Positions 14,728-22,495 of a stretch of DNA of 23,154 nucleotides are shown here, in pieces (within the stretch, counting starts at the first letter, position 1; each line of letters begins with the position of its first letter). The position numbers and the translations under genes were made by a program. Source of the DNA: JANLTP01 sp031363055 (GTDB lineage: Bacteria; Pseudomonadota; Gammaproteobacteria; Burkholderiales; Burkholderiaceae_E); assembly GCA_031363055.1 (NCBI GenBank), contig JANLTP010000268.1, positions 1 to 23,154 on the forward strand, read 5' to 3'. Under the pieces are notes generated by a model that did not search any database, was not told the origin of the DNA, and worked only from the letters and a program-made list of their open reading frames with translations.

Positions 14728-16558
14728 CCTCGACCAGTTCGACCGGTAAGTGGTAGGCCAACTTGGTGAACAATTCTGCATGCAACTCGATTTCCGCGAG
14801 CCAGGCGGCGCGATCGATCGAGGTGATCTGATCATAGGCCTGCGCGGAGAAGTCGAGTCCGGTCCAATTCAAGTCCGTGTAACGCGGGGTCACCCCGAAG
14901 ACATGTTCGGTGCCGCCGCCCTTGCCGTCGACCCGCTCCAACATCCAGGACAACACACGCATATTCTCGCCATAGCCGGGCCAGACAAACTTGCCCTGCT
15001 CGTCGGTGCGGAACCAATTGACGCAAAACATTTTCGGCAACTTGGCACCCGACGCTTGCAGCTTCTTGCCGAGCGACAGCCAATGCGCAAAGTAATCGCT
15101 CATGTTGTAGCCGCAAAACGGAATCATCGCAAACGGATCGCGTCGCACAACGCCCTGCTTGCCCGCCGCCGCTGCGGTCGTCTCGGAGCCCATGGTGGCC
15201 GCCATGTAGACGCCCTCGACCCAGTCGCGCGCCTCGGTAACCAAGGGCACGGTGGTTGAGCGACGACCGCCAAAAATAAACGCGTCGATTGCGACACCGG
15301 CGGGGTTGTCCCATTCGGCGTCAATGACTGGATTCTGCGTCGCCGCCACGGTAAATCGCGCATTCGGATGGGCCGCCTTTCGGCCTGCCTGGCCGTCTAC
15401 GGGCGTCCAGTCCTTGCCCTGCCAATCGATGAGATGCGCCGGTGCCGGTCCCAAGCCCTCCCACCAGACATCACCATCATCCGTCAGCGCGACGTTGGTA
15501 AAGATCGTATTCGCATTCAGTGAGGCCATGCAGTTGTAATTGGTCTTGTCATTGGTACCCGGCGCCACACCGAAATAACCAGCCTCCGGATTGATCGCAT
15601 AGAGCCGCCCGTCGGTGCCGGGTTTGATCCAGGCGATGTCATCGCCAATCGTGCTCACCTTCCAGCCCTCATAGCCCTTGGGCGGAATCAGCATGGCGAA
15701 GTTGGTCTTGCCGCAGGCCGACGGGAAGGCTGCCGCGACATGGTATTTCTTGCCGGCCGGTGAAGTAACACCGAGGATCAGCATATGTTCAGCGAGCCAG
15801 CCCTCATCACGCCCCATGGTCGAAGCAATGCGCAGCGCGAAGCATTTCTTGCCGAGCAGTGCATTGCCGCCATAACCCGAGCCGAACGACCAGATTTCAC
15901 GCGTCTTCGGATAGTGAACAATGTATTTCGTCAGATTGCACGGCCAGGCGACGTCTTTTTCGCCGGCGGCCAATGGCTTGCCAACCGTGTGGACACAGGG
16001 CACAAACTCGCCGTCAACGCCCAGCACTTCATAGACTGCGCGACCCATGCGGGTCATCAGTTTCATGTTGACCACGACATACGGCGAATCCGACAGCTCG
16101 ATGCCGATCTGGGCGATCGGCGAGCCCAAAGGGCCCATCGAAAACGGCACCACGTACAAGGTGCGACCGCGCATGCAGCCATCGAACAGGCCTTGCATGG
16201 TCTTGCGCATTTCGATCGGATCGACCCAGTTGTTGGTCGGGCCCGCTTCTTCCTTGCGGTCCGAACAAATGAAGGTGCGTTCCTCAACCCGAGCGACGTC
16301 AGCGGGATCTGACCAGGCCAGAAACGAATTCGGTCGTTTGGCCGGGTTCAGTGCGCGCATGGTACCGGCCTGCAGCATCTCGGCACATAAACGATCGTAC
16401 TCGATCTGCGAACCATCGGCCCAATAGATATGGTCAGGCTTGGTGAGCGCGGCAATCTCGGCAACCCAGTTGATCAAGCGCTGATGCTTGACATAGTCGG
16501 GGGCGGCGACGCCTTGAGCCAACGCGGGACTGATCTGCGTGGCATAGGGTTGGTTCAT
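14693..16558 (-). CDS. pckG: GTP-dependent phosphoenolpyruvate carboxykinase
   Basis: PckG converts oxaloacetate and GTP to phosphoenolpyruvate, GDP and CO2, the entry step of gluconeogenesis. The 621-aa length and motifs are those of the GTP class, not the ATP class. The P-loop AAFPSACGKTNFAML lies near residue 276, the Mn-binding GKKCFALRIAS and AEHMLILG precede it, and IGDDIAWIKP follows. FIFGGRRSTTVPLV and CGYNMSDYFAHWL complete the active site. The ATG at 16558 has GGAG seven bases upstream. It is monocistronic as seen here: divergent from the antiporter gene and convergent with pdxA, with a 35-bp tail-to-tail coding overlap. Such an overlap leaves no room for a normal intergenic terminator. 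Confidence 0.97.
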   Translation of the reverse strand: MNQPYATQISPALAQGVAAPDYVKHQRLINWVAEIAALTKPDHIYWADGSQIEYDRLCAEMLQAGTMRALNPAKRPNSFLAWSDPADVARVEERTFICSDRKEEAGPTNNWVDPIEMRKTMQGLFDGCMRGRTLYVVPFSMGPLGSPIAQIGIELSDSPYVVVNMKLMTRMGRAVYEVLGVDGEFVPCVHTVGKPLAAGEKDVAWPCNLTKYIVHYPKTREIWSFGSGYGGNALLGKKCFALRIASTMGRDEGWLAEHMLILGVTSPAGKKYHVAAAFPSACGKTNFAMLIPPKGYEGWKVSTIGDDIAWIKPGTDGRLYAINPEAGYFGVAPGTNDKTNYNCMASLNANTIFTNVALTDDGDVWWEGLGPAPAHLIDWQGKDWTPVDGQAGRKAAHPNARFTVAATQNPVIDAEWDNPAGVAIDAFIFGGRRSTTVPLVTEARDWVEGVYMAATMGSETTAAAAGKQGVVRRDPFAMIPFCGYNMSDYFAHWLSLGKKLQASGAKLPKMFCVNWFRTDEQGKFVWPGYGENMRVLSWMLERVDGKGGGTEHVFGVTPRYTDLNWTGLDFSAQAYDQITSIDRAAWLAEIELHAELFTKLAYHLPVELVEVKRQLEVRLAA

Positions 16559-16944
16559 CGGGTAACTCCGTTACGTAATCGCTTGATGGCGCAAGAGCGA
16601 CGATACTTTCGTCGTGGCGATCTATTTTCCCAATCCTGTCCAGTTGAACGTTCAACAGTCAGGCCCTGACTCAAACCATCCGAAAAGCAGAATCAAGCCT
16701 TTCGGAGTCGCGAGCGCCAACCGGTATCTGGCGGCCAAGTCTTTGATAAAGACCTTATTTTCAGCGGGGTAACTCGTAATTTTACACCGGCGGCTGCCAA
16801 AACCATGCCTTTGCTTTCTGCTCAAGCCGACGTCATATTCGCATTACTTGATTCATTTTTCGATGTCGAAAATCACGAGCCAGCCTAGTCGGGGACGTGA
16901 CGGGTGACAATTCAACCATCAGCCACCTTCACGTGGGTAATTTC
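16559..16944. other. Divergent intergenic region pckG / kefB-like
   Basis: This 386-bp stretch separates two divergent genes and must contain both promoters. I found no promoter with both hexamers at standard spacing. A TTGATA lies at 16744-16749, and an inverted repeat TTTTCGA-TG-TCGAAAA is at 16857-16872, 73 bp before the antiporter start. No small gene is convincing here. Confidence 0.5.
16857..16872. promoter_or_regulatory. Inverted repeat upstream of the antiporter gene
   Basis: TTTTCGA and TCGAAAA flank a 2-base centre (TG), giving near-perfect dyad symmetry over 16 bp. It is a candidate operator for the antiporter unit, and its ligand is unknown. Confidence 0.35.
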
Positions 16945-18870
16945 ATGCAAGAACATCATTTTCTAACCCAGGCACTGGTCTATCTGGCCGCAGCGTCACT
17001 ATTTGTACCGCTATTCAAACGCATTGGCCTGGGTTCGGTGCTGGGTTACCTGGTCGCCGGTGTGGCAATTGGCTCCTGGGGGTTGGGACTCATTACCGAC
17101 CAGGACGCCGTGCGCGAAGTGTCCGAGCTGGGCGTCGTGCTGCTGCTGTTTCTGGTCGGACTCGAACTGAACCCGGAACGACTGTGGTCATTGCGCCGCG
17201 CCATTTTCGGTCTGGGCAGTCTGCAAGTGCTGGTCACCATTGGCTTGGTCAGCCTGGCGCTGATGCCGATGGGAATGCATTGGAGCGCCGCCGTGGCGTT
17301 CGGAATGGCCGCCGCCATGTCCTCAACAGCCATTGCACTGCAAATTCTGGCTGAGCGCAATGTGCTGAAAGCAGCGCCCGGGCAATCCGCCTTTGCGGTA
17401 TCGCTGTTCCAGGATCTTGCGGTCATTCCGATCTTGCTCGGATTGAGCTTGTTGGGCCCGGCCGCCGGCGGGGCGGGTGGTGTGGAGAGCAGTATCGCCG
17501 GCGGCGCTGGCGGGGCCGCAAGCGCTGCGTTCTCCTGGTTCACGCTGGCCAAGGCCGCCGCCCTCATCGCCGTCATGGTGATCGGTGGTCGCTACTTGCT
17601 TCGGCCCTTGCTGCACTTGATCGCCCTGACCCGGATGCGCGAGATTTTCATCGCCTTCGCGTTGTTGCTCATCGTCGGCAGCGCCGTCCTGACCCAGAGT
17701 ATCGGCCTGTCGATGGCGCTCGGCAGCTTTATTGCAGGCGTCTTGCTGGCCGACTCGGATTATCGGATGGAGCTCGAGGTCGACATTGAACCCTTCAAGG
17801 GCTTGCTGCTCGGGCTGTTCTTCATCGCCGTCGGCATGTCGATTGATATCGGGCTGATCCTCGCCTCACCCTGGAAGATTCTCGGACTGGCGCTGGCCAT
17901 TGTGTTGTTGAAGCTTCTGATTCTGGGCAGCCTGGGCGCCTTGTTCCGGTTATGCCGTGAAGACGGTTGGCTGTTCGCGCTGTCGCTCTCGCAGGTCGGC
18001 GAGTTCGCATTCGTGCTGATCACGCAGGCACAGGCCGATCGGGTTTTGTCGCCCGTGCAGGCGGCCACCGCCAACGCGGTCATTGCCGTATCGATGTTGA
18101 CGACACCGTTACTGTTCCTGATCTTCGATCGCTGGCTGGCGCCGCACTATCGAAACAAGAGCAATCGGGCGCCAGACATCATCGACGTGCGTAACCGCGT
18201 CATCATCGCCGGCATGGGCCGCTTCGGTCAGATCATCGCGCGACTTCTGATGGGCCGCAAATACGGCATCACCATCATTGATCACAACGCCGTCCAGGTA
18301 GAAACCATGGGCCGGTTCGGTTATCGTGGATATTACGGTGATGTCAGCCGCCCGGATGTCCTCGAGGCGGCTGGGATCGACGAGGCCAGTCTGTTGGTGC
18401 TGGCCATTGACGACCCGGAAGCGATTCAGCAAACGGTGGCCCATGTCCAAAGAGAATATCCGAAGGTGACCATTCTGGCGCGGGCGCGCAGCCGTACCGA
18501 CGCGCTTGAATTGCGCCGCGCTAAAGTCCCGGCGATTCGCGAAACTTTCGCTTCGGCACTGGAAGTGGCTGAACTCTCGCTGGTCGCGCTGGGCGACACA
18601 CCGGAGGCGGCGCGCCGGGCCGCGGTCCAGTTTCGAGCCCAGGACGAACGACAGTTCAACGCGCAACTGCTGGTCGGCGAGGATGAGGACAAACTGATTG
18701 CCATCGCCACCAAAGGCCGACGCGAATTGATACAGTTACTGGAAAATGAGTCTGACCAACCGGCTGGCGCATTTTCAAGTATCAACCCGTCCGCCGCGCC
18801 GTCTGCCGTGCCATCTGCCATACCATCTGCCATACCGCCTACCATCCAACCCAGCGAACACAAAACATGA
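16945..18870 (+). CDS. KefB/KefC-like CPA2 cation:proton antiporter with RCK (TrkA-N) domain
   Basis: CPA2 proteins with an RCK domain exchange K+ or Na+ for protons or act as gated K+ efflux systems. The ATG at 16945 (641 aa) begins right before the first membrane segment. An in-frame GTG at 16897 would add 16 polar residues and has its purine run too close. About 12 hydrophobic segments follow, with ELGVVLLLFLVGLELNP and SMALGSFIAGVLLADSDYRMELEVDIEPFKGLLLGLFFIAVGMS characteristic of KefB/KefC. A Gly/Ala-rich loop (PAAGGAGGVESS..., about 17458-17525) interrupts the middle. The RCK nucleotide fold starts at VIIAGMGRFGQIIARLL (near 18199). The C-terminal tail is a 12-bp repeat coding PSAx. The stop overlaps the next gene as ATGA. 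Confidence 0.92.
   Translation: MQEHHFLTQALVYLAAASLFVPLFKRIGLGSVLGYLVAGVAIGSWGLGLITDQDAVREVSELGVVLLLFLVGLELNPERLWSLRRAIFGLGSLQVLVTIGLVSLALMPMGMHWSAAVAFGMAAAMSSTAIALQILAERNVLKAAPGQSAFAVSLFQDLAVIPILLGLSLLGPAAGGAGGVESSIAGGAGGAASAAFSWFTLAKAAALIAVMVIGGRYLLRPLLHLIALTRMREIFIAFALLLIVGSAVLTQSIGLSMALGSFIAGVLLADSDYRMELEVDIEPFKGLLLGLFFIAVGMSIDIGLILASPWKILGLALAIVLLKLLILGSLGALFRLCREDGWLFALSLSQVGEFAFVLITQAQADRVLSPVQAATANAVIAVSMLTTPLLFLIFDRWLAPHYRNKSNRAPDIIDVRNRVIIAGMGRFGQIIARLLMGRKYGITIIDHNAVQVETMGRFGYRGYYGDVSRPDVLEAAGIDEASLLVLAIDDPEAIQQTVAHVQREYPKVTILARARSRTDALELRRAKVPAIRETFASALEVAELSLVALGDTPEAARRAAVQFRAQDERQFNAQLLVGEDEDKLIAIATKGRRELIQLLENESDQPAGAFSSINPSAAPSAVPSAIPSAIPPTIQPSEHKT
18787..18846 (+). repeat. 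Five 12-bp tandem repeats coding the PSA(A/V/I) tail of the antiporter
   Basis: In-frame 12-bp units specify PSAA, PSAV, PSAI, PSAI and the degenerate PPTI just before the C-terminus. The third and fourth copies are identical (CCATCTGCCATA). The tail is likely disordered. Confidence 0.85.
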
Positions 18871-19715
18871 ACCCTTCAGACTCTCTCCCCCAGCACGACT
18901 CCACGACGGCGAACCGATCGCTCGTCGACGCGCAATTTCTGCTGGAATGTTTTGATCAGCACCGGTCGCTGCCGTCCGAGCGCGTGGCGCTCACCGATCT
19001 GGCGCACGCTGAGCGAATCAACGCCGGCATTGCCAGCGCCCGGGTGGCCCGCGGCGAACGTCGAGTCGGCTACAAGATCGGTTTCACCAATCGCAGCATC
19101 TGGCCCATTTACGGCGTTGACCAGCCGATCTGGGGTCCGGTCTATGACAGCACCGTCGAGCAACTGGCAACTGATCGCGGCGCAATCGACGCAAAACTTT
19201 TTGTCGAACCGAGGATCGAGCCGGAGATTGTGTTTGGGCTGGGCAGCCGACCGCTGAGCACTGCGTTCGCTGATCTGGTGGCGGCCATTGACTGGTATGC
19301 CCATGGATTTGAAATCGTCCAGAGCATCTACCCGAACTGGAAATTCAACGGCGCCGAGGCCTTCGCCGCGCAGGGCATGCATGGTGCGCTGAAGATCGGC
19401 CATCGGCACCCGTTGCGATCACTGGCCGACCCGGTGGCGCAATTGGCGGCGATCAAGATCAGCCTGTCGATGAATGGGCAACTGCAAGCACAGGGCGCTG
19501 GCAGCAACGTACTGGGCGGCCCCATCCAGGCACTCGCACACTTTGCTGTGGAATTGGCCAAACGCGGCGTCTCGCTGCAAGCAGGCGACATCATTACCAC
19601 CGGCACCTTGACCGATGCCTTGCCGCTTGCGCCCGGACAGCGCTGGCACACCGACTTTGATTCGCCGACGCAGGCAAGCCTGGCGCTGACGGGAATCGAA
19701 TTGCAGGTGAATTGA
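18867..19715 (+). CDS. 2-keto-4-pentenoate hydratase-like protein (FAH superfamily, MhpD/HpcG type)
   Basis: Relatives hydrate 2-hydroxypenta-2,4-dienoate-type products of aromatic meta-cleavage or decarboxylate 4-oxalocrotonate, using Mg2+ or Mn2+. The 282-aa product has the family layout: an N-terminal helical part with RVGYKIGFTNRSIWPIYGVDQPIWGPVYDS (Lys70 and onward), the metal-binding acidic cluster VEPRIEPEIVFGL at 113-125, and GSNVLGGPIQALAHF near 210. No ring-cleaving dioxygenase or other meta-cleavage genes are in the window, so the pathway is unknown. The ATG overlaps the antiporter stop by 4 bp, and a PLP dehydratase follows after 3 bp. Co-translation with two apparently unrelated genes is odd and suggests that a small-acid substrate links them. 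Confidence 0.85.
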   Translation: MNPSDSLPQHDSTTANRSLVDAQFLLECFDQHRSLPSERVALTDLAHAERINAGIASARVARGERRVGYKIGFTNRSIWPIYGVDQPIWGPVYDSTVEQLATDRGAIDAKLFVEPRIEPEIVFGLGSRPLSTAFADLVAAIDWYAHGFEIVQSIYPNWKFNGAEAFAAQGMHGALKIGHRHPLRSLADPVAQLAAIKISLSMNGQLQAQGAGSNVLGGPIQALAHFAVELAKRGVSLQAGDIITTGTLTDALPLAPGQRWHTDFDSPTQASLALTGIELQVN

Positions 19716-19718
19716 CCG

Positions 19719-20648
19719 ATGTTCGATCGATCCCATATCTCGCAGGCTGCCGAGCGCATTGCGCCCTACCTGCGAATAACGCCGGTCATCGATGTTCGTG
19801 AGGCTGGCCATCTGCTGAATCTGAAACTCGAGTCATTGCAAGTCAGCGGCACTTTCAAGGCGCGTGGTGCGTTTAACCGCCTGCTGGGCGCGAGCCCCGA
19901 TACCCTGCAGGCCGGAGTCGTTGCGGCGTCGGGCGGTAACCACGGTATCGCGGTCGCTCATGCGGCTCGCTCGCTCGGTGTGGTCGCGCATATTTTTGTA
20001 CCACTCCGCGCACCGCAAGCCAAACTCGACAAACTGCGTGCGCTCGGCGCGCGGGTGCAGGTCGTCGGTGAACGTTACGCGGACGCGCTGGCGGCCAGCG
20101 AACAGTTCATAGCGCTGACGGGTGCCCTGCGTTCACACGCCTACGATCAAATCGAAACGCTGGCCGGTCAGGGAACGATCGCACTCGAATGGCAACGGCA
20201 AACGCCCGATCTCGACACGGTACTGATAGCGGTCGGCGGCGGCGGACTGATCGGGGGCATCGCTGCCTGGTTCGAGAACAAGGTCAAAGTCGTCGCCGTC
20301 GAACCGATCACTTGCCCCACCCTGCACTCAGCACTAGCGGCAGGCCGCCCGGTGGACACCGCAGTGGGCGGCGTCGCAGCAGACTCGCTAGGCGCGAGTC
20401 GGGTCGGCGAGTTGATGTTCCCCATCGCGCAACGCGCCGTGTCGAGTTCTGTGCTGGTCAGTGACGCCGCGATTGTTGCGGCGCAACATTGGCTCTGGGA
20501 TCATTTGCGCATTGCAGCAGAACCGGGCGGTGCCGCTGCAATGGCCACCCTACTGAGCGGCGCCTACCAGCCAGGCATTGACGAGCGGGTCGGCGTTTTG
20601 ATATGTGGCGCCAACGTTGACCCAGCCAGTTTGACTCGGCCACTCTAA
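19719..20648 (+). CDS. Threonine/serine dehydratase-like PLP enzyme (fold type II)
   Basis: Fold type II PLP enzymes of this group eliminate ammonia from threonine, serine or 3-hydroxyaspartate, or racemise serine. The 309-aa protein has Lys47 in SGTFKARGAFN as the Schiff-base lysine, SGGNHGIAVAHAA (71-83), and the phosphate-binding glycine loop AVGGGGLIGGIAAW near 171-184. It lacks the C-terminal regulatory ACT domains of IlvA, so it is of the catabolic or serine-racemase-like type. The ATG follows AGGTGA, 3 bp after the hydratase stop. After its TAA come 185 bp without a clear terminator. The precise amino acid cannot be read from sequence. Confidence 0.88.
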   Translation: MFDRSHISQAAERIAPYLRITPVIDVREAGHLLNLKLESLQVSGTFKARGAFNRLLGASPDTLQAGVVAASGGNHGIAVAHAARSLGVVAHIFVPLRAPQAKLDKLRALGARVQVVGERYADALAASEQFIALTGALRSHAYDQIETLAGQGTIALEWQRQTPDLDTVLIAVGGGGLIGGIAAWFENKVKVVAVEPITCPTLHSALAAGRPVDTAVGGVAADSLGASRVGELMFPIAQRAVSSSVLVSDAAIVAAQHWLWDHLRIAAEPGGAAAMATLLSGAYQPGIDERVGVLICGANVDPASLTRPL

Positions 20649-20821
20649 CCCTGGCCTGTGACTTTTCGCACGCGCAATCGGCACTCGTCCGCAAGAACCG
20701 GCCGCCGATAACCTGCGACAAGACGGGCGCGCTGGTTGTGCATAGGATTAATCACAACGGCAAGACCCTGCGCCAGTGACCGAAAAGTCAGCGTTATTAG
20801 CCAAGCGCCGAATTTCTGATG

Positions 20822-20827
20822 TAAAGT
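20822..20827 (+). promoter_or_regulatory. TANNNT box 6 bp before a start codon, candidate leaderless promoter
   Basis: TAAAGT followed by six bases and then the ATG at 20834. No Shine-Dalgarno sequence is apparent, so transcription could start at or next to the start codon. Confidence 0.35.
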
Positions 20828-20833
20828 GATGTG

Positions 20834-21010
20834 ATGACTGATCAAACCCCCGCTCAGCGTACCGCAGTAACAGCAAAAATCCTGTTGTTGGCCGGATTGG
20901 CGTTTGCGTTTGAGGCGTTATGGCGCGGCTCGGTTGCCCGCACCCTGATCGCCGGCGGACTGCTGGTTTTTGCGGGCGGCTTGCTCGTCGCTGCCAAACG
21001 CGCCGGTTGA
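20834..21010 (+). CDS. Small hypothetical membrane protein (58 aa)
   Basis: I do not recognise a family. The frame from ATG 20834 to TGA 21010 (an in-frame GTG is one codon earlier) encodes a short polar N-terminus (MTDQTPAQRTA) and two hydrophobic stretches. One spans about residues 14-30 (KILLLAGLAFAFEALW), the other 36-54 (LIAGGLLVFAGGLLVAA). It ends with KRAG, so it looks like a two-helix inner-membrane protein with a short Arg-containing turn. It is in the same direction as its neighbours, 185 bp after the dehydratase gene and 89 bp before the 452-aa gene. An antisense frame exists over the same region but has low-complexity composition. Confidence 0.55.
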   Translation: MTDQTPAQRTAVTAKILLLAGLAFAFEALWRGSVARTLIAGGLLVFAGGLLVAAKRAG

Positions 21011-21087
21011 TCGGCGACTCGGGCGGCTCCAGTCAACCCACGGCTCACGCAGTCACTGCAACTCAGCGCTCGGCAGCCCGAATCCTT

Positions 21088-21093
21088 TAGACT
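21088..21093 (+). promoter_or_regulatory. TANNNT box 6 bp before a start codon, candidate leaderless promoter
   Basis: TAGACT followed by GCCGCC and then the ATG at 21100. No purine-rich ribosome binding site precedes the start. The arrangement is the same as at 20822-20834. Confidence 0.4.
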
Positions 21094-21099
21094 GCCGCC

Positions 21100-22458
21100 A
21101 TGATGCGGCGAACCGACGACTTCGAGTCATTCTGTGTAGACAGCTTTCCGATCGATGCTGAACTCAGCGACGACGGTATGGTCGGGCCCGAACTGGCCCA
21201 TCTGGCACAAACTTATGTGCGCAGCCCGCGAGCGCTGGTTTGGCGCAACCCCTCTTCGGATTGGCGCCTGTTTGTCGTGTTGTTACCGCTTGCTTCACGA
21301 CTGTCCCTGATCGCCAATCCGATCTTCGCGCAACTGGCCCGAGCCTGGGGACTGAACATTCGCTTCATCGGCATCGATCGCGAGCAACGAGTCTTTGATT
21401 TTCGCGCGTTGTTGTCGGACAAGTCCATCAAGCTGCTGGTCAACGCGCTGGCGCGCAGTTTGTCGAACGACGCGTCTACTCGTAGTTCGGCGAACGAGAC
21501 AAGGCACATAGACCGCGACGCAGACGGGCGCGCGGATGGGTACGCAGACCGGCACGCAGACGGACGCGCAGACGGACGCGCAGATGGCACCAACGATCCG
21601 GCGCTGGATGTCCTCTTCGCAGCCTTGGCCGGCGATCTGTTGACGGTGGTTTCGAAGCGTCGCGATGATTGGGGGCGGCATCTGCTTCGCGAGCATGTGC
21701 TGACGCCCGATGTGCCAAACAGCCTGTTTGATCGCAACTCGCGATTTCCAGACTTTCTCGGCAAGCTTCGTGAAGCACTTCGTCAAGAGATCATCGACGC
21801 GCACTTTTACGGCAAGGTGCTCCGATCGATCGACTTGCGAGAAACCGCCGTTGAACAGCGTCTGGCCGCGCTCATCGAGGGTAGTCTCGATCCGATCATC
21901 TTTACAAAACTGGCGCGCACTCAAGCCTGCCAGCATCTCGGCTGCTATAACTGGCTCAGGCTCGATTTGCGACGTGCGGCCGCGCGCGCCCACGCACTGA
22001 CTCGACTGCCGACGCTATCGAATTTTTTCGCTGATGCCCTCGTAACGCTGGAGACCCTGGAGGTCCATGCCGGCGAAGATGATGACGACGAACGAGACAT
22101 TCTGCAGGACGGCGAGTTCGCGCAGTCACGCAAACAGACACCGACCCTGGATCTGCGCGGCTTGGCTGCGCGCAGCGAAACAACACACGCCTTACGGTGG
22201 AGCGCTGTGCTCAAACAAGCGATCGACGCCGGTCAGGATCGAAATATTATCGAAGCACTGGCGCAGCGCTTTGCGGTCAGCGATAACGTCATTCGCCGAC
22301 TGTGGCGGGAGCCACCCAAAGCACTCGGCGCGCCACCGACCTGGCACCTGTCGCAGATTTTGCGGCGATTAAACGAGATACCCGAGCGCGATTGGCCATC
22401 GCAGGATCGCGATTGGCAAAGCTTCGCTGCCCATGCGGTGCCCACCGAAGCCGGCTAG
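21100..22458 (+). CDS. Conserved-looking protein of unknown function with acidic DGRA repeats
   Basis: I do not recognise this 452-aa protein. It has no signal peptide or membrane segment. The first 115 residues look folded (WRLFVVLLPLASRLSLI..., FDFRALLSDKSIKLLVNALARSL). A tetrapeptide repeat rich in Asp, Gly, Arg and Ala follows, coded by a 12-bp tandem DNA repeat. A mainly helical region is next (KLREALRQEIIDAHFYGKVLRSIDLRETAVEQRLAALIEG), then an acidic stretch GEDDDDERD. Near the C-terminus, IIEALAQRFAVSDNVIRRLWREPP resembles a helix-turn-helix and could bind nucleic acid. Codon use resembles the neighbours. The start could be either of two adjacent ATGs (21100 or 21103). It lies 37 bp upstream of fhs, which suggests a link to that gene or simple proximity. 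Confidence 0.75.
   Translation: MMRRTDDFESFCVDSFPIDAELSDDGMVGPELAHLAQTYVRSPRALVWRNPSSDWRLFVVLLPLASRLSLIANPIFAQLARAWGLNIRFIGIDREQRVFDFRALLSDKSIKLLVNALARSLSNDASTRSSANETRHIDRDADGRADGYADRHADGRADGRADGTNDPALDVLFAALAGDLLTVVSKRRDDWGRHLLREHVLTPDVPNSLFDRNSRFPDFLGKLREALRQEIIDAHFYGKVLRSIDLRETAVEQRLAALIEGSLDPIIFTKLARTQACQHLGCYNWLRLDLRRAAARAHALTRLPTLSNFFADALVTLETLEVHAGEDDDDERDILQDGEFAQSRKQTPTLDLRGLAARSETTHALRWSAVLKQAIDAGQDRNIIEALAQRFAVSDNVIRRLWREPPKALGAPPTWHLSQILRRLNEIPERDWPSQDRDWQSFAAHAVPTEAG
21511..21594 (+). repeat. 12-bp tandem repeat coding (D-G-R-A)n in the unknown protein
   Basis: About six in-frame 12-bp units of the form GACGGACGCGCA give DRDA, DGRA, DGYA, DRHA, DGRA, DGRA and then DGTN. Two successive copies (21559-21570 and 21571-21582) are identical. 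The tract separates two apparently folded regions. Confidence 0.85.
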
Positions 22459-22481
22459 GCTGGCGTCGGGGTTAAACCGCC

Positions 22482-22487
22482 TAAAAT
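22482..22487 (+). promoter_or_regulatory. TAAAAT box 8 bp before fhs, candidate leaderless promoter
   Basis: TAAAAT is followed by CTAGCGGT and the fhs ATG. No Shine-Dalgarno is visible. No good -35 hexamer stands 17 bp upstream, so this is a weak call. Confidence 0.35.
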
Positions 22488-22495
22488 CTAGCGGT

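Noticed and set aside
16897..16944. GTG at 16897 as start of the antiporter
   Set aside because: The GGGGA run is only one base from the GTG and the extra 16 residues are polar; the ATG at 16945 leads directly into the first membrane helix.
20854..21048. Minus-strand 64-codon frame over the 58-aa gene
   Set aside because: It is low-complexity (Ala, Pro, Asn) without a ribosome binding site, whereas the plus-strand frame gives two clean hydrophobic helices.
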